From Betaproteobacteria bacterium (GTDB lineage: Bacteria > Pseudomonadota > Gammaproteobacteria > Burkholderiales > Burkholderiaceae_D), in NCBI GenBank assembly GCA_025362735.1, contig JANYFL010000009.1, forward strand, positions 1 to 64,000: DNA of 64,000 nt, read 5' to 3'. A program made the position numbers and the translations under genes. The notes below the pieces were generated by a model, which saw only the letters and a program-made list of their open reading frames with translations, did not search any database and was not told the origin of the DNA. This document shows positions 36,743 to 46,341 of the stretch, in pieces (within the stretch, counting starts at the first letter, position 1; every line of letters begins with the position of its first letter).

Positions 36743-37648
36743 ATGAATGTCAGCTTTCGCCAGCTACGACTTTTTCTCGCCGTGGCCGAGCGCGGCAGTA
36801 TCAGTGCAGCGGCACGCGCCTGCCACGTGACCCAGCCCACGGTTTCCATGCAGTTGCGTGAACTCAGCACTGCAGTGGGCCTGCCTTTATATGAAGTGAT
36901 CGGTAAGCAGCTTCACTTAACCCCGGCGGGAGAGGAGCTGGCTCAATCGGCACGCGCCATTGTGGATGAATGGTCAGCCTTTGGCCAGCGCATTGACGCC
37001 ATGAAAGGCCTCAAGCGCGGACGCTTGCGTGTGGCCGTGGTGAGCACCGCCAAGTATTTCGTTCCCCGGCTGCTCGGGGGATTTTGCAACCGGCATCCCG
37101 AAATCGAAATCGCCTTTGAAGTACTCAATCGTGACGGCATCGTGCAGCGCCTGCGGGATAACCGCGATGATCTGTACATCATGTCCATGCCCCCCGCCGA
37201 TATTGAGGTAGAGCAGCGGGTCTTCCTGCCAAACCCCCTGGTCGTGATTGCGCCAGTCGATCATCCGCTCGCCGCTGCCTCTCGGAAGAGCGCAAAGATC
37301 CAGCTCCGGCAACTGGCAAAGGAACGCTTCATTCTGCGCGAACAAGGCTCCGGTACGCGACTGGCCTGCGATGCTCACTTCAGGCAGCAGGATTTTCAGC
37401 CGCAAGTCCGACTGGAGCTGGGCAGTAATGAAGCCATCAAGCAGGCCGTGGCCGCTGGCATGGGCCTGGCTGTGTTGTCACAGCATGCCTTGGGCGGGCA
37501 CACCGTCGATCAGTCGCTGAACATCCTGAACGTCAAGAGCTTTCCGATTCACTCGAACTGGTATCTCGTCCATTTGCACGGCAAACGCCTGTCGCCGACA
37601 GCGCTGGCCTTTCTTGAATTCCTGCATGCGCATACGAAAGATGGATGA
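36743..37648 (+). CDS. LysR-family regulator beside the SbtA-like transporter
   Basis: 301-residue LTTR: an N-terminal winged helix (FRQLRLFLAVAERGSISAAA, then TQPTVSMQLRELS) and a PBP2-type effector domain. The sequence resembles the CbbR/CmpR branch, which senses carbon status, consistent with the divergent bicarbonate-type transporter. ATG 36743 lies 89 bases from the transporter start. The gap is A/T-rich but I see no unambiguous T-N11-A operator. Confidence 0.9.
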   Translation: MNVSFRQLRLFLAVAERGSISAAARACHVTQPTVSMQLRELSTAVGLPLYEVIGKQLHLTPAGEELAQSARAIVDEWSAFGQRIDAMKGLKRGRLRVAVVSTAKYFVPRLLGGFCNRHPEIEIAFEVLNRDGIVQRLRDNRDDLYIMSMPPADIEVEQRVFLPNPLVVIAPVDHPLAAASRKSAKIQLRQLAKERFILREQGSGTRLACDAHFRQQDFQPQVRLELGSNEAIKQAVAAGMGLAVLSQHALGGHTVDQSLNILNVKSFPIHSNWYLVHLHGKRLSPTALAFLEFLHAHTKDG

Positions 37649-37822
37649 TGGAATCATGCTGAACAGAAAGCTTCTTGATCGGCAGTCACAAGGACACAAC
37701 CTCCTGGCATTGTGTGTCAACTTGTTATTTTCCCCCGCTTCCATTAAATTTGCGTGCCCTGCATTTCCGCCGGGTCGGGTTGACACCTTATTCCAGCCCT
37801 TTTGATCTTCATAAAAACTACT

Positions 37823-39076
37823 ATGGCATTAATCGTTCATAAATACGGCGGCACGTCGATGGGTTCGACAGAGCGCATCAAGAATGTTGCCAAACGCGTC
37901 GCCAAGTGGCATCAGGCCGGGCATCAGATTGTGGTCGTGCCCTCGGCCATGTCCGGCGAAACCAATCGCATTCTCGGCCTGGCCAAAGAAATCAGCGCCC
38001 AGCCCGACCCGCGTGAACTCGACATGATTGCCTCGACCGGCGAACAGGTCAGTGTCGGCCTGCTCGCCATTGCGCTTAAGGAACTCGGCTTGAAAGCCAT
38101 CAGCTATGCGGGTTGGCAGGTACCGATCAAGACCGACAGCGCCTATACCAAGGCACGCATCGAATCGATTGATGATGCAAAGGTTCATGCCGACCTGAAT
38201 AGTGGCGCGGTCGTCATCATCACCGGCTTTCAGGGCGTGGATGCCGGTGGCAATATCACCACGCTGGGTCGTGGTGGTTCGGACACTTCCGCTGTCGCAG
38301 TGGCTGCTGCGCTCAAGGCGGAGGAATGTCTGATTTATACCGATGTCGATGGCGTCTATACCACGGACCCGCGCATCGTCAGCGAAGCACGCCGTCTCAA
38401 GGTCGTGTCGTTCGAAGAAATGCTGGAAATGGCCAGCCTGGGGTCCAAGGTATTGCAAATCCGCTCGGTGGAATTCGCCGGCAAATACAAAGTGCCCACG
38501 CGCGTGCTGTCGAGCCTGACCGACCCAATGATTCCGCTTGACGAAGAAATGACGTCCGGCACCCTGATTACTTTCGAGGAAGACGAGAACATGGAACAAG
38601 CAGTCATTTCGGGCATCGCATTCAACCGCGACGAAGCCAAGATCACCATTCAAGGCGTACCCGACAAACCCGGTATCGCCCACCAGATTCTGGGCCCGGT
38701 TGCCGATGCCAATATCGATGTGGACATGATCATCCAGAATCAAGGCATCGGTGGTTTGACCGACTTTTCGTTCACGGTACATCGCAACGAATACGCCAAA
38801 GCCCTCGATGTGCTCAACAGCAAGGTCAAGAGCGTAATCAGTGCGAACAGCATTGTCGGTGATGACAAGGTGTGTAAGGTTTCTGCAGTCGGTATCGGCA
38901 TGCGTTCGCATGTCGGTATTGCCAGCCTGATGTTCCGCACCCTTTCGGAAGAAGGCATCAACATCCAGATGATTTCCACGTCCGAAATCAAGATCTCGGT
39001 CATCATCGACGACAAGTACATGGAACTGGCCGTCCGTGCCCTGCACAAGGCCTTTGGTTTGGATCAGGCCAAGTAA
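37823..39076 (+). CDS. lysC: Aspartate kinase
   Basis: First enzyme of the lysine/threonine/methionine branch. The 417-residue protein starts [19 protein letters not shown], has the kinase core ([18 protein letters not shown]) and two C-terminal ACT domains ([16 protein letters not shown] and GVGMRSHVG-like [14 protein letters not shown]) for lysine/threonine feedback. No internal ribosome site for a separate beta subunit was assessed. The tRNA-Ser follows 86 bases downstream. Confidence 0.96.
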   Translation: MALIVHKYGGTSMGSTERIKNVAKRVAKWHQAGHQIVVVPSAMSGETNRILGLAKEISAQPDPRELDMIASTGEQVSVGLLAIALKELGLKAISYAGWQVPIKTDSAYTKARIESIDDAKVHADLNSGAVVIITGFQGVDAGGNITTLGRGGSDTSAVAVAAALKAEECLIYTDVDGVYTTDPRIVSEARRLKVVSFEEMLEMASLGSKVLQIRSVEFAGKYKVPTRVLSSLTDPMIPLDEEMTSGTLITFEEDENMEQAVISGIAFNRDEAKITIQGVPDKPGIAHQILGPVADANIDVDMIIQNQGIGGLTDFSFTVHRNEYAKALDVLNSKVKSVISANSIVGDDKVCKVSAVGIGMRSHVGIASLMFRTLSEEGINIQMISTSEIKISVIIDDKYMELAVRALHKAFGLDQAK

Positions 39077-39162
39077 AAAAGCCGTTCCGGTTTGACCCAA
39101 GGGAGTTGAACCGTTAAACTTCGCGCCTCTCGATGTGTGTCGTGCAAACGGCACATTCGGTT

Positions 39163-39255
39163 GGAGACGTGGCCGAGAGGTCGAAGGCACTCCCCTGCTA
39201 AGGGAGCATACGGTCAAAAACTGTATCAAGGGTTCGAATCCCTTCGTCTCCGCCA
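39163..39255 (+). tRNA. tRNA-Ser (anticodon GCU)
   Basis: A 93-base class II tRNA. The acceptor stem GGAGACG (39163-39169) pairs with CGTCTCC (39245-39251), with discriminator G and encoded CCA. The anticodon arm CTCCCCTGCTAAGGGAG gives GCT (serine, AGY codons). A long variable arm is present, and the T-loop GGTTCGAATCC is normal. It marks the end of conserved synteny; everything after it is accessory. Confidence 0.97.
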
Positions 39256-39338
39256 ACCAGTCTATTCTGACGCCAGCAATCTCGCCGTTTCAGATAAAGC
39301 ACTTCACCATTCGGCCAATATCGGTATCAATCGCCTGC

Positions 39339-40220
39339 TCAAAAGCCATAGAGCGCAGCAGGATTCGATACAAGGATTTTGTTGCGCAGGACTTCGTCAC
39401 CAGTCCATTCGTCGAAGAGATCGACCAATCGACCGACTTCTGGTTGATGCTTGCCCAAGCCAAGGAACGGCCAATCGCTTCCCCACAGTAACCGATCAGG
39501 CGCGCGTAACAAAGCATCAAAGAATGGCCGGACTTCAGGATAGGCAGGATAGGATTCTGAATTTCTGACCGGGGTTGTTTTAACCCAGATTGAGCCTTCT
39601 CCGAGCAATCCCAAAAGTGACTGGAATGCCGGGTCGTTCACGCCTTTGCTCGCATCAAAATATCCCATGTGGTCAATGACGATTGGAATTCCATAGCTCA
39701 GCAGTTTCGGGGCTGCGGTAACGATGATTTCGCACTTTGCCCAGATGACCGCATGCCACCCCAATGCACGAAGACGTGGCGCAAAGTATTCGAGGTCTTC
39801 AAAATTCATCATTCCGGGAGGCCGCTTGGCCGCAGTGTTTCCGATCTCCGTGAACCGCAGTGCTCGAATACCTCCGGCATTCATCTTTTCGAGTTCGGTA
39901 TCGGATATCGAACGTTCGGCTACTGCCGTACCGCGCAAACGCGAATTAGAACGTTCCAGTGCATTCAGCGTTGCACGACAATCGAACCCCGCAGCGCCTG
40001 CGTGAACGACAACACCGTGCGAAAAGCCCACGTAATCAAGCATGGCGATATAAGCTTCGTACGGCGCTAGTGGAGGCGTGTAGAGGCGTTCAGGCGCGAG
40101 CGGGAAGCGATCATAGGGGCCAAACACATGCGCATGAACATCTACTGCCCCCTGTGGTAAAGGACGTTTAGGCTTGACCAAAGATGGTGCAACAATCGGA
40201 TCATTCACAGGTGAAAGCAT
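39339..40220 (-). CDS. Amidohydrolase-2 family (PDC hydrolase/LigI-like) metal-free or mononuclear lactonase
   Basis: 293-residue TIM-barrel hydrolase: DVHAHVFGPYDRFPL (HxH motif), VVVHAGAAGFD, GIPIVIDHMGYFD and LLWGSDWPFLG. It is similar to 2-pyrone-4,6-dicarboxylate hydrolase, which opens a lactone ring without a tightly required metal. ATG 40220 is favoured over 40226 because of GAGGA spacing. It is the first gene of the catabolic region, directly after the tRNA and on the opposite strand. The real substrate is unknown. Confidence 0.82.
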   Translation of the reverse strand: MLSPVNDPIVAPSLVKPKRPLPQGAVDVHAHVFGPYDRFPLAPERLYTPPLAPYEAYIAMLDYVGFSHGVVVHAGAAGFDCRATLNALERSNSRLRGTAVAERSISDTELEKMNAGGIRALRFTEIGNTAAKRPPGMMNFEDLEYFAPRLRALGWHAVIWAKCEIIVTAAPKLLSYGIPIVIDHMGYFDASKGVNDPAFQSLLGLLGEGSIWVKTTPVRNSESYPAYPEVRPFFDALLRAPDRLLWGSDWPFLGLGKHQPEVGRLVDLFDEWTGDEVLRNKILVSNPAALYGF

Positions 40221-40270
40221 TTTCATTTCCTCAGCAGATCAAGCGGCATTCGAGATTCCAACAGCCTCTT

Positions 40271-42079
40271 TTAGTTTTTGTCTGCACGATCTGGATCCAA
40301 CGGAATAATGGGCAACAGAAGATGAGATGGATACTGGTTGTTGTGATAAATCTTGTGGACGGTTGTCTTGCTACTGCACAGGTGATAGGGGATATATTCG
40401 GCACCAGTGAGACCGCCCACTCCGGTCGGGAAATCCATACTCATGATTTCCAGGCATATGCGATGGCCTTGCTTGAAAAGATTGGCCGTTGACATGATTT
40501 CAATCGCATATTCGTTGACTTCACCCGGCACAACTTCGCGCTGCGTTTCACGCCGCATCAAATGCCAGGGCTTCTCCGGTCTTGATCGTTTTTCATCGAG
40601 TACACGATGCGAGGCCTTGAGCCAGCCGCGTGTCAACTCGCGTTCGGGGAGATCGGCCGAAACGTCATAGTCACCTGCCCTTCCTGAACGCGCGGATTCA
40701 TCAGGGCCAATATCTTTCAAAACAACAATCCAGTTGGTGTCCGGTTGATCAATCGCGGCATGCAGATAAAGTGAAATGGGCCCAGCTACCAGAGTGTCTT
40801 CAGCCAGCGGTTCAGTCATATAGCGCAGCCGCTCGACCTTTCTGGTTTGCGATGGTGGCATTTGTGCGAACAGATCGGGTTCGACGTAACCATCGCGGCC
40901 ACCCCTTGTAAATGGTTCAGTACGTAGCCGTTCCCAACTATGCAGGTAGTACTTGGTCCATTGTGTTTCGGGCAGTGGCCAGTCATTCGCAACACGCCAT
41001 TTGTTCTCGCCCATCACCCAATACTTGACGTGCGGCTCATCCATCACGCCCGTATCAATCCCCTTTAACCAGTGGTCATACCATTTAACGATTTCATCAT
41101 GGAATGAACGCCACGGACGTTCCATGATCGTTGGACCGGTAAACATCAGTTTCTTGGGCGACTTCAAACCACGATACCAACTCTGAGCGCCCTGAAGATG
41201 GGACTTGTAGGTATAGGCGTACCAGCCTGATCCGGTGTAAGCCGGTATCTTTATCTTGGTGAAATTGGTTTCGGCCTGCTGAATCAAGGCTTCGCTGTCG
41301 TAGGGATTGATCAGCGTATTGAACAGCATTTTTGACTTCTGACCCTTCATCGTCAGGATGTTGTAGAACTGCGTATACATCCTGTTGTCGGGATTCGCCA
41401 TTGCGGTTTTCCAATGCCCTTCCATTTCCGGAGAAAGGGGGCCGGGCTTTCCTTGAGAACCATGGGTGACGCTGCCCACTTCGAGCATGTACGGAAAACT
41501 GTGGACAACACTGCCAGGAAAACGATCACGAAAATCGCGATAAGCGGGGCCCGGATCGTAGGGAAAAATGGCCTTCAGTGAAGGAGGTTGCAAAGCGGCG
41601 GCCTGAAACTGCGCAGCCCCGTAAGCCGAGATACCGATCATGCCGATGTTGCCGTCGCACCAGGGTTGCTGCGCCAGCCATTCAATCAAGTCGTAGTAAT
41701 CCCAGGTGGGCACCCCACCCGATTCCGATTTACCCGATCCGCGTGCCTGACCGATGACATGCGCATAACCGCGCGAAACCAGAAAATCAGTATCTCCCGC
41801 TTCGAGTGAACCGCCCCACAGTGTTGACCAGGCGGGCTGTGGCGGCAGCACCTCCAAAACTTCAGGTGCCAGTACGTCTTTGTTATACGCAGCAATCGCT
41901 AGGAGCGCCGGTACCTTCTGCGATGTATCCGGCCGGAAAATATCAATGCAAAGTGAGACCTGGTCGCGCATCGGCACCATGACGTCTCGTTCCTGAATCA
42001 CATGCTCATGGACGGGCTCGGTGCGATAGGTGATCGGAGGCGAATCGAAAGTCCCCCCCAGTAAATTTTTTGTGTCCAT
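40271..42079 (-). CDS. CocE/NonD-family hydrolase, copy 1
   Basis: 602-residue S15-type alpha/beta-hydrolase with C-terminal jelly-roll domain. The nucleophile elbow GISAYGAAQ has the Ser; the cap and C-terminal DUF (WLKASHRVLDEKRS, AIEIMSTANLFKQGHRICLE) follow. The family cleaves cocaine esters, macrotetrolide lactones and acyl-peptides. There is no signal peptide, so it is cytosolic. ATG 42079 follows GAGG. A paralogue of the same architecture lies at 46342-48120, well over half identical by eye. The strand and closeness to 42146 suggest one transcript with the alpha/beta-hydrolase. Confidence 0.88.
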   Translation of the reverse strand: MDTKNLLGGTFDSPPITYRTEPVHEHVIQERDVMVPMRDQVSLCIDIFRPDTSQKVPALLAIAAYNKDVLAPEVLEVLPPQPAWSTLWGGSLEAGDTDFLVSRGYAHVIGQARGSGKSESGGVPTWDYYDLIEWLAQQPWCDGNIGMIGISAYGAAQFQAAALQPPSLKAIFPYDPGPAYRDFRDRFPGSVVHSFPYMLEVGSVTHGSQGKPGPLSPEMEGHWKTAMANPDNRMYTQFYNILTMKGQKSKMLFNTLINPYDSEALIQQAETNFTKIKIPAYTGSGWYAYTYKSHLQGAQSWYRGLKSPKKLMFTGPTIMERPWRSFHDEIVKWYDHWLKGIDTGVMDEPHVKYWVMGENKWRVANDWPLPETQWTKYYLHSWERLRTEPFTRGGRDGYVEPDLFAQMPPSQTRKVERLRYMTEPLAEDTLVAGPISLYLHAAIDQPDTNWIVVLKDIGPDESARSGRAGDYDVSADLPERELTRGWLKASHRVLDEKRSRPEKPWHLMRRETQREVVPGEVNEYAIEIMSTANLFKQGHRICLEIMSMDFPTGVGGLTGAEYIPYHLCSSKTTVHKIYHNNQYPSHLLLPIIPLDPDRADKN

Positions 42080-42145
42080 TGAAATCCTCGAAGTCAAATG
42101 TGATTAAACCGTCAAATCTGATGATTCAAAGCCAGAGCAACCGCA

Positions 42146-42940
42146 TTAATCCCTGCCAACATCGAGCAAAAAAGGAATGACGGTGGCAGCAAATAGATCA
42201 GGTGCCTGGACCGGCAAGAAATGTCCTGAAGCCACTTCAACATATGAAGAGTTTGCGACACTCTTTGCGATCTGTTCCGTCTGAATTGGTGGACGGATCG
42301 GATCGTACGTGCAACCGATAAAAAGGGTCGGGCATGCAATTCTGGACAGGTCAGAATTGAGATGCGTCTGCACAACCAGTCGGCTTATCGCCGCGAAACT
42401 TTCGGGGTCATTCCCCATCCAGCGAAGGCGGTAACGATCAAAGCGTGCTTTATCGTTACGCAAGTGTTCGGCATAAGATTTCGTCAGACTCGTGTCGATA
42501 ACGGCACGTAACCCCTTGGTCTCGACTGCACTGATCCGCGCCTCCAGCGCTGGTAAAGCGGCCACAGGGACACCGTCACAAACCGGACTTGAAACAACCA
42601 ATCGCTTGACTCGCGTTGGATAACGCGCCGCAAATGCAATGGCAATGGCAGCTCCCATGGCAGGCGCGACCAGATGGCAAGCTTGAGAGATGCTAAGTGC
42701 ATCAAGCAGGCCGAGAAGATCAGCGACACTGCTTTCAATCGTGATATCACTGGACTTTTCGGAAAGACCAAAGCCGCGTTGATCGTAGCGGAGTACCTGG
42801 AATTCTTTTTCAAACTCCACCATTGATTCGTCCCAGCTTTCAATCGCCCCGCCAATCTCGTGTACGAGAACGACAACCTCAGTTCCTTTACCACTGAGCG
42901 TATATCTAAGACTGACGCCATTTGCTTCGATCCATTCCAA
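42146..42940 (-). CDS. Alpha/beta-hydrolase fold protein with Ala at the nucleophile position
   Basis: 264-residue protein resembling 3-oxoadipate enol-lactonases (VVVLVHEIGGAIESWDESM, YDQRGFGLSEKS). The nucleophile elbow reads HLVAPAMGAA, with Ala94 (GCC codon) where Ser is expected. A candidate Asp (CTYDPIRPP) and His (ASGHFLPVQAPDLF) remain. It may be inactive as an esterase, use other chemistry such as C-C bond or lyase reactions, or act as a binding protein. AAGGAG lies upstream of ATG 42940. Confidence 0.85.
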   Translation of the reverse strand: MEWIEANGVSLRYTLSGKGTEVVVLVHEIGGAIESWDESMVEFEKEFQVLRYDQRGFGLSEKSSDITIESSVADLLGLLDALSISQACHLVAPAMGAAIAIAFAARYPTRVKRLVVSSPVCDGVPVAALPALEARISAVETKGLRAVIDTSLTKSYAEHLRNDKARFDRYRLRWMGNDPESFAAISRLVVQTHLNSDLSRIACPTLFIGCTYDPIRPPIQTEQIAKSVANSSYVEVASGHFLPVQAPDLFAATVIPFLLDVGRD

Positions 42941-43185
42941 AGCTTTCTCCTTTATTATTTAATCGCCGAAAAGGTACGAACACCTTCCATGTAGATAAGC
43001 TTCAGCGAGCAAGGTATCAATGAAGTGATCGCTAGACCAGACTAGAAATGGCAAATCAGATTTGCGGTTTTATGCAAACAGTCAATCGAGTATCCGAACT
43101 GTCTATTAAACAAAGGCAGTGTCCCTTTGACGCTGCCGTAAGTCCCAAATGAAATTGGCTGATACAACTACTTGTGTAGCGAGTT

Positions 43186-44694
43186 CTATACGGCGGTCGC
43201 AGCAACAAGATACGAGAGGAAAACCCCTTTCGGATCATATTTCGCACGCAGCGCTTCGAGCCGTTGACTCGCATGAGGTGAAAGATAACTCTGTGAATGA
43301 GCCAGCATGTTTTCGTCGTTCATCTGCCCACCAACAGACAGCGAGGACAGGTGATTCATTTGTTCGACTGGCCATTTTTCCATCGCCTCGTCCTGAGCTG
43401 GATCAGTCCAGATTGAATACGCACCGAGAAAGACATCTGCCTGAACGGAAAGTGCCATATCTGGCCACTTTCTTTGGGGACCCCAATTCAACCAAAATAC
43501 ATGGGAACGAGGGGACGGAAGATCAGTGAACAGTTTTCGGAGTTTAGGTACCAGTTCTTCGGCGCTCGCATTCGTATACATATTGTCGCAACCAAACCGG
43601 TTTCCTTTTGGGTCAGCCGCATAACCGCTTGTATAACGCTCATCCAGGTTTGTCTTCTTTCCAACCAGCCGGAAAGTAGCTTTGCTCACGACTGGACAAG
43701 TTTCAAGTAGTGCCAAAGCTTGATCCGCCTGCTCTTCGGTGTCGGTCAGTGCGAGCGCCGCCACGGTCAATCTCACCGGAGCCCAAGCGCCCGTTTTCGG
43801 ATCGTGTGCGGTTGAGACAATCACCAGTTCCATATAAGGGGGCACTTGTGGAACCAGGTTGCGAGCCCAGGTAAACAAGTCTTCGAGAACATCGGCCGTA
43901 TAGGTGTATACGCTGGCTTTCATTACCGGCGGCAGAGGATGGGCCCGTAATTGAATACGCGTGACGACGCCAAAGAAACCCGAACCCGCTCCGCGAGCAG
44001 CCCAAAGATAGTCACTATTTTGCGTTTCATCGGCACGAATCAATTCACCTTCCGCATTGACCACATCAATCGCCAGAATGTGTTCACTGCCATTGCCCCA
44101 CAGACGTGAATTCCAGCCAAAGCCGCCGCACATCACGAATCCTCCGATACCAACGGTTGGATGGTGAGCAGTGGGAATGATCAGTCCAAGAGGATTGAGT
44201 TCTGCATTAATACGCGAGCCGACAACACCGGGATTCGTCCATAGGGTCTGATTGGGCGCGTCTATCGTGACGTCTTGCATACGCGAGAGGTCGATCAGCA
44301 TTGCCCCCCCGCGGATATGCGGGGAGGTCCAGCTATGGCCACCTGACCTTCTGCCCACTTTGAGATGGTTATCTCGAGCAAAACGAACTGCTGCCATCAC
44401 GTCCCTGTCGCTCTCGGCCAGCACGATCACTTCTGGAAAGCGCTTGGGCTTGTTCTCCCTGTAGACGGCGGCACCACGCGCATTTTCGTAATCGGCATCG
44501 CCTCGCCACAAAACAGTTCCTTGAATGGCCTTGTTCAAGGCAAGTTTTTCTTTAGGTGGAATGGTCTTGGTGGCCTTGGCTTCAGCATAGCGAACAAGCG
44601 AAAGCTCGGCCGATCCACACCCTGCCAACGCGATAAAACTTTTCAGAACAGTACGGCGCTTGCTTGAAATGTTCTGTGCGATTGTGCGATCCAT
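43186..44694 (-). CDS. Exported FAD-linked oxidase, berberine-bridge-enzyme-like
   Basis: 502 residues. The N-terminus has a twin-arginine-like motif SSKRRTVLKSF (Arg13-Arg14), a hydrophobic segment and a lipobox-like LAGC (Cys26), so it may be a Tat-exported lipoprotein. The FAD-binding p-cresol-methylhydroxylase domain shows RRSGGHSWTS (His for covalent flavin) and PTVGIGGFVMCGGFGW. The position that is often the second, Cys flavin link in BBE enzymes is His in AHHPTVG, so only a single covalent link is expected. The C-terminal BBE region ends RLEALRAKYDPKGVF. It probably oxidises an alcohol, sugar or phenolic outside the cytosol. Confidence 0.87.
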   Translation of the reverse strand: MDRTIAQNISSKRRTVLKSFIALAGCGSAELSLVRYAEAKATKTIPPKEKLALNKAIQGTVLWRGDADYENARGAAVYRENKPKRFPEVIVLAESDRDVMAAVRFARDNHLKVGRRSGGHSWTSPHIRGGAMLIDLSRMQDVTIDAPNQTLWTNPGVVGSRINAELNPLGLIIPTAHHPTVGIGGFVMCGGFGWNSRLWGNGSEHILAIDVVNAEGELIRADETQNSDYLWAARGAGSGFFGVVTRIQLRAHPLPPVMKASVYTYTADVLEDLFTWARNLVPQVPPYMELVIVSTAHDPKTGAWAPVRLTVAALALTDTEEQADQALALLETCPVVSKATFRLVGKKTNLDERYTSGYAADPKGNRFGCDNMYTNASAEELVPKLRKLFTDLPSPRSHVFWLNWGPQRKWPDMALSVQADVFLGAYSIWTDPAQDEAMEKWPVEQMNHLSSLSVGGQMNDENMLAHSQSYLSPHASQRLEALRAKYDPKGVFLSYLVAATAV

Positions 44695-44821
44695 GTTGTC
44701 TCCAATCAAAGCTGTGACTTGATCTGTCCATGGTCAGGACAGCCAATTTTCGATTCATGATCAAGCCTGTTGACACAGAGGAAACGATCCCTGATCAATT
44801 ACTTAATCGGTCTCCTGCTTA

Positions 44822-45268
44822 TTACAAGGTCGTACAGGTGAGTACGGCTTCTTCACTGACAGGTTGTGTTTGAACAAACTCGATCAGATTGCCTGCGTTG
44901 TCCCGGATAAATGCATTGGATCCGAACTTGAATTCTTTCACCCAAACAATATCGGCGCCACGACGTTGCAGTTCATCCGCCAGAAAACGCACATTTTCGA
45001 CCGCGAAAGATACGTGCTTATTGCCATGTGTACGCAAATCCAGATTCGGTTCACGACGGTCTGAAGGCAATTGATTTGCGTCCGCAAGTTCGAACAATTC
45101 CACATACAGTGGGCCGTTGCGCATCATGGCAATCGTTCCAGGAATGGACTCGACGTAATATCGCCGTTCTAGTTTGAAGTCGAGAACATCGCGATACCAG
45201 GTAATCGACTCATCGATATTGGGGACACTGACTCCAATATGGTGATGCCAGAACTTAAGCTCGCTCAT
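44822..45268 (-). CDS. VOC-family protein (glyoxalase/dioxygenase-like)
   Basis: 148-residue VOC protein: FWHHHIGVSVPNIDESITWY, FKLERRYYVES, GNKHVSFAVENVRFLADEL and AFIRDNAGNLIEFVQ. The His/Glu pattern for a bound metal is retained (HHHIGV ... KHVSFAV ... LIEFV). It could be an isomerase, epimerase or ring-cleaving enzyme. It lies six bases after the SDR gene and is surely in its operon. Confidence 0.82.
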   Translation of the reverse strand: MSELKFWHHHIGVSVPNIDESITWYRDVLDFKLERRYYVESIPGTIAMMRNGPLYVELFELADANQLPSDRREPNLDLRTHGNKHVSFAVENVRFLADELQRRGADIVWVKEFKFGSNAFIRDNAGNLIEFVQTQPVSEEAVLTCTTL

Positions 45269-45274
45269 GGATAT

Positions 45275-46045
45275 TCACGCCGCCATAATGCCGCCATCAA
45301 CCGGGAAGTTCGCCCCAGTTATCCAGCTCGATTCATCGGAAGCAAGGAAGACCGCGCAATAAGCAATGTCTTCCGGTTTGCCCAGTCGCTTCATCGGTAT
45401 GCGTGCCAACAGGGCATCGCGAATTGCTCCGCCGGTCCCACCTGCTGATTCTGTCGCAGGGGTAACAATCAAGCCCGGAGAAATTGTATTGGCACGGATA
45501 TACGGGCCCCCTTCAATCGCGTACTGACGCGTCATTCCAAGTACCGCCGCTTTGCCGGCGCAATGCGCGAGCATACCGAAGTTGGTCGATCCCCGAAACG
45601 CTGACACAGAGGCAAAATTAATAATAGAACCACGACCACTTTTTAGAAGATGTGGCCACGCTGCTTTAGTGGCAAGAAAAACCAGATCGGCTTCACCGAC
45701 CATCGTCGGTATCCATTCTTTTTCGTAGTCCATTTCATGAACCGTCGCCATATGTGGCGGAATAGCAGCTGCATTTAATAAAACATCAATGCGTCCATAT
45801 CGTGACGCGGCATGCTCGACATAGCGTTCGACCTGCTCTGGCTTGGTCAAATCCACAGGCGCAATCACTTCGATTTCAAAACCTTGTTCACGAGCCATGG
45901 CGGCTGTTGCATTTGCGGTCTCTGGATTGATATCACAGCCGATCACGATCGCGCCTTCTTTGGCAAACATTAAAGCGCAGCCTCTGCCTATGCCGGCCCC
46001 GATTCCGGTAACCAAAGCGATTTTATTTGCGAGTCGTTGCACCAT
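45275..46045 (-). CDS. Short-chain dehydrogenase/reductase with His in place of catalytic Tyr
   Basis: 256-residue SDR: the nucleotide motif TGIGAGIGRG, NAAAIPP, catalytic Ser148 in ASVSAF and Lys165 in CAGKAAV. The Tyr four residues before that Lys is His161 (LAHCAGK, CAT codon), so the canonical YxxxK is HxxxK. A few SDR subgroups share this pattern, and activity is therefore uncertain. The gene starts 160 bases from operator-like site A and precedes the VOC gene. Confidence 0.87.
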   Translation of the reverse strand: MVQRLANKIALVTGIGAGIGRGCALMFAKEGAIVIGCDINPETANATAAMAREQGFEIEVIAPVDLTKPEQVERYVEHAASRYGRIDVLLNAAAIPPHMATVHEMDYEKEWIPTMVGEADLVFLATKAAWPHLLKSGRGSIINFASVSAFRGSTNFGMLAHCAGKAAVLGMTRQYAIEGGPYIRANTISPGLIVTPATESAGGTGGAIRDALLARIPMKRLGKPEDIAYCAVFLASDESSWITGANFPVDGGIMAA

Positions 46046-46341
46046 AACTGTCCCGGATTTAGTTATAAACGAAGAGCCAGTTCCAAGCTGGTAACACTAA
46101 AACGGCTTTTAATGCTCTTCGTTTTTTAACATTTTTTAAAAAATCGAGGCCTGATGACCCATCCTAATATCAAATATATTACTGATCGACGAATCTATAT
46201 TATACTGTAATACGCTACAACTGTATTTTATTATGGTTAAATTTATGTGTCCTATTCCGCCATATTCTTTGATTAAAACGATGCTCAACTTCAATCCAAG
46301 ATAGCATTGCCAGAACCGCCATCAGACCGAGGACAACAACA
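46046..46341. other. Divergent promoter region, SDR versus CocE copy 2
   Basis: A/T-rich 296-base gap with no gene. It holds operator-like site A (46205-46226). TATATTATACT near 46196-46206 could be a -10 for the plus-strand gene, but without a clear -35 it is not called. Confidence 0.5.
46205..46226 (-). promoter_or_regulatory. Operator-like site A
   Basis: On the minus strand: ATACAGTTGTA followed by GCGTATTACAG. The core TACAGTTGTA (46216-46225) is a near-palindrome. The same pattern recurs at 52379-52400, 55040-55061 and 62686-62707, always in front of genes of this catabolic region. Confidence 0.55.

Noticed and set aside
37649-37822. Lysine riboswitch or promoter before lysC
   Set aside because: A TTGACA at 37780-37785 has no acceptable -10 at 17-18 bases, and no conserved riboswitch structure is recognisable.
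37829-39256. Very long open antisense frame opposite lysC
   Set aside because: It is the mirror of a well-coded gene with strong third-base bias, has no recognisable domain, and runs across the tRNA.
39163-39338. tRNA-Ser as an island attachment site
   Set aside because: No integrase gene and no second copy of the tRNA 3' end were seen in the window, so the region is called accessory but not an integrated element.
43150-43190. Operator-like ATACAACT...TTGTGTAGCG at the end of the BBE-like gene
   Set aside because: Spacing and core differ from sites A-D and it overlaps a gene end rather than a promoter.
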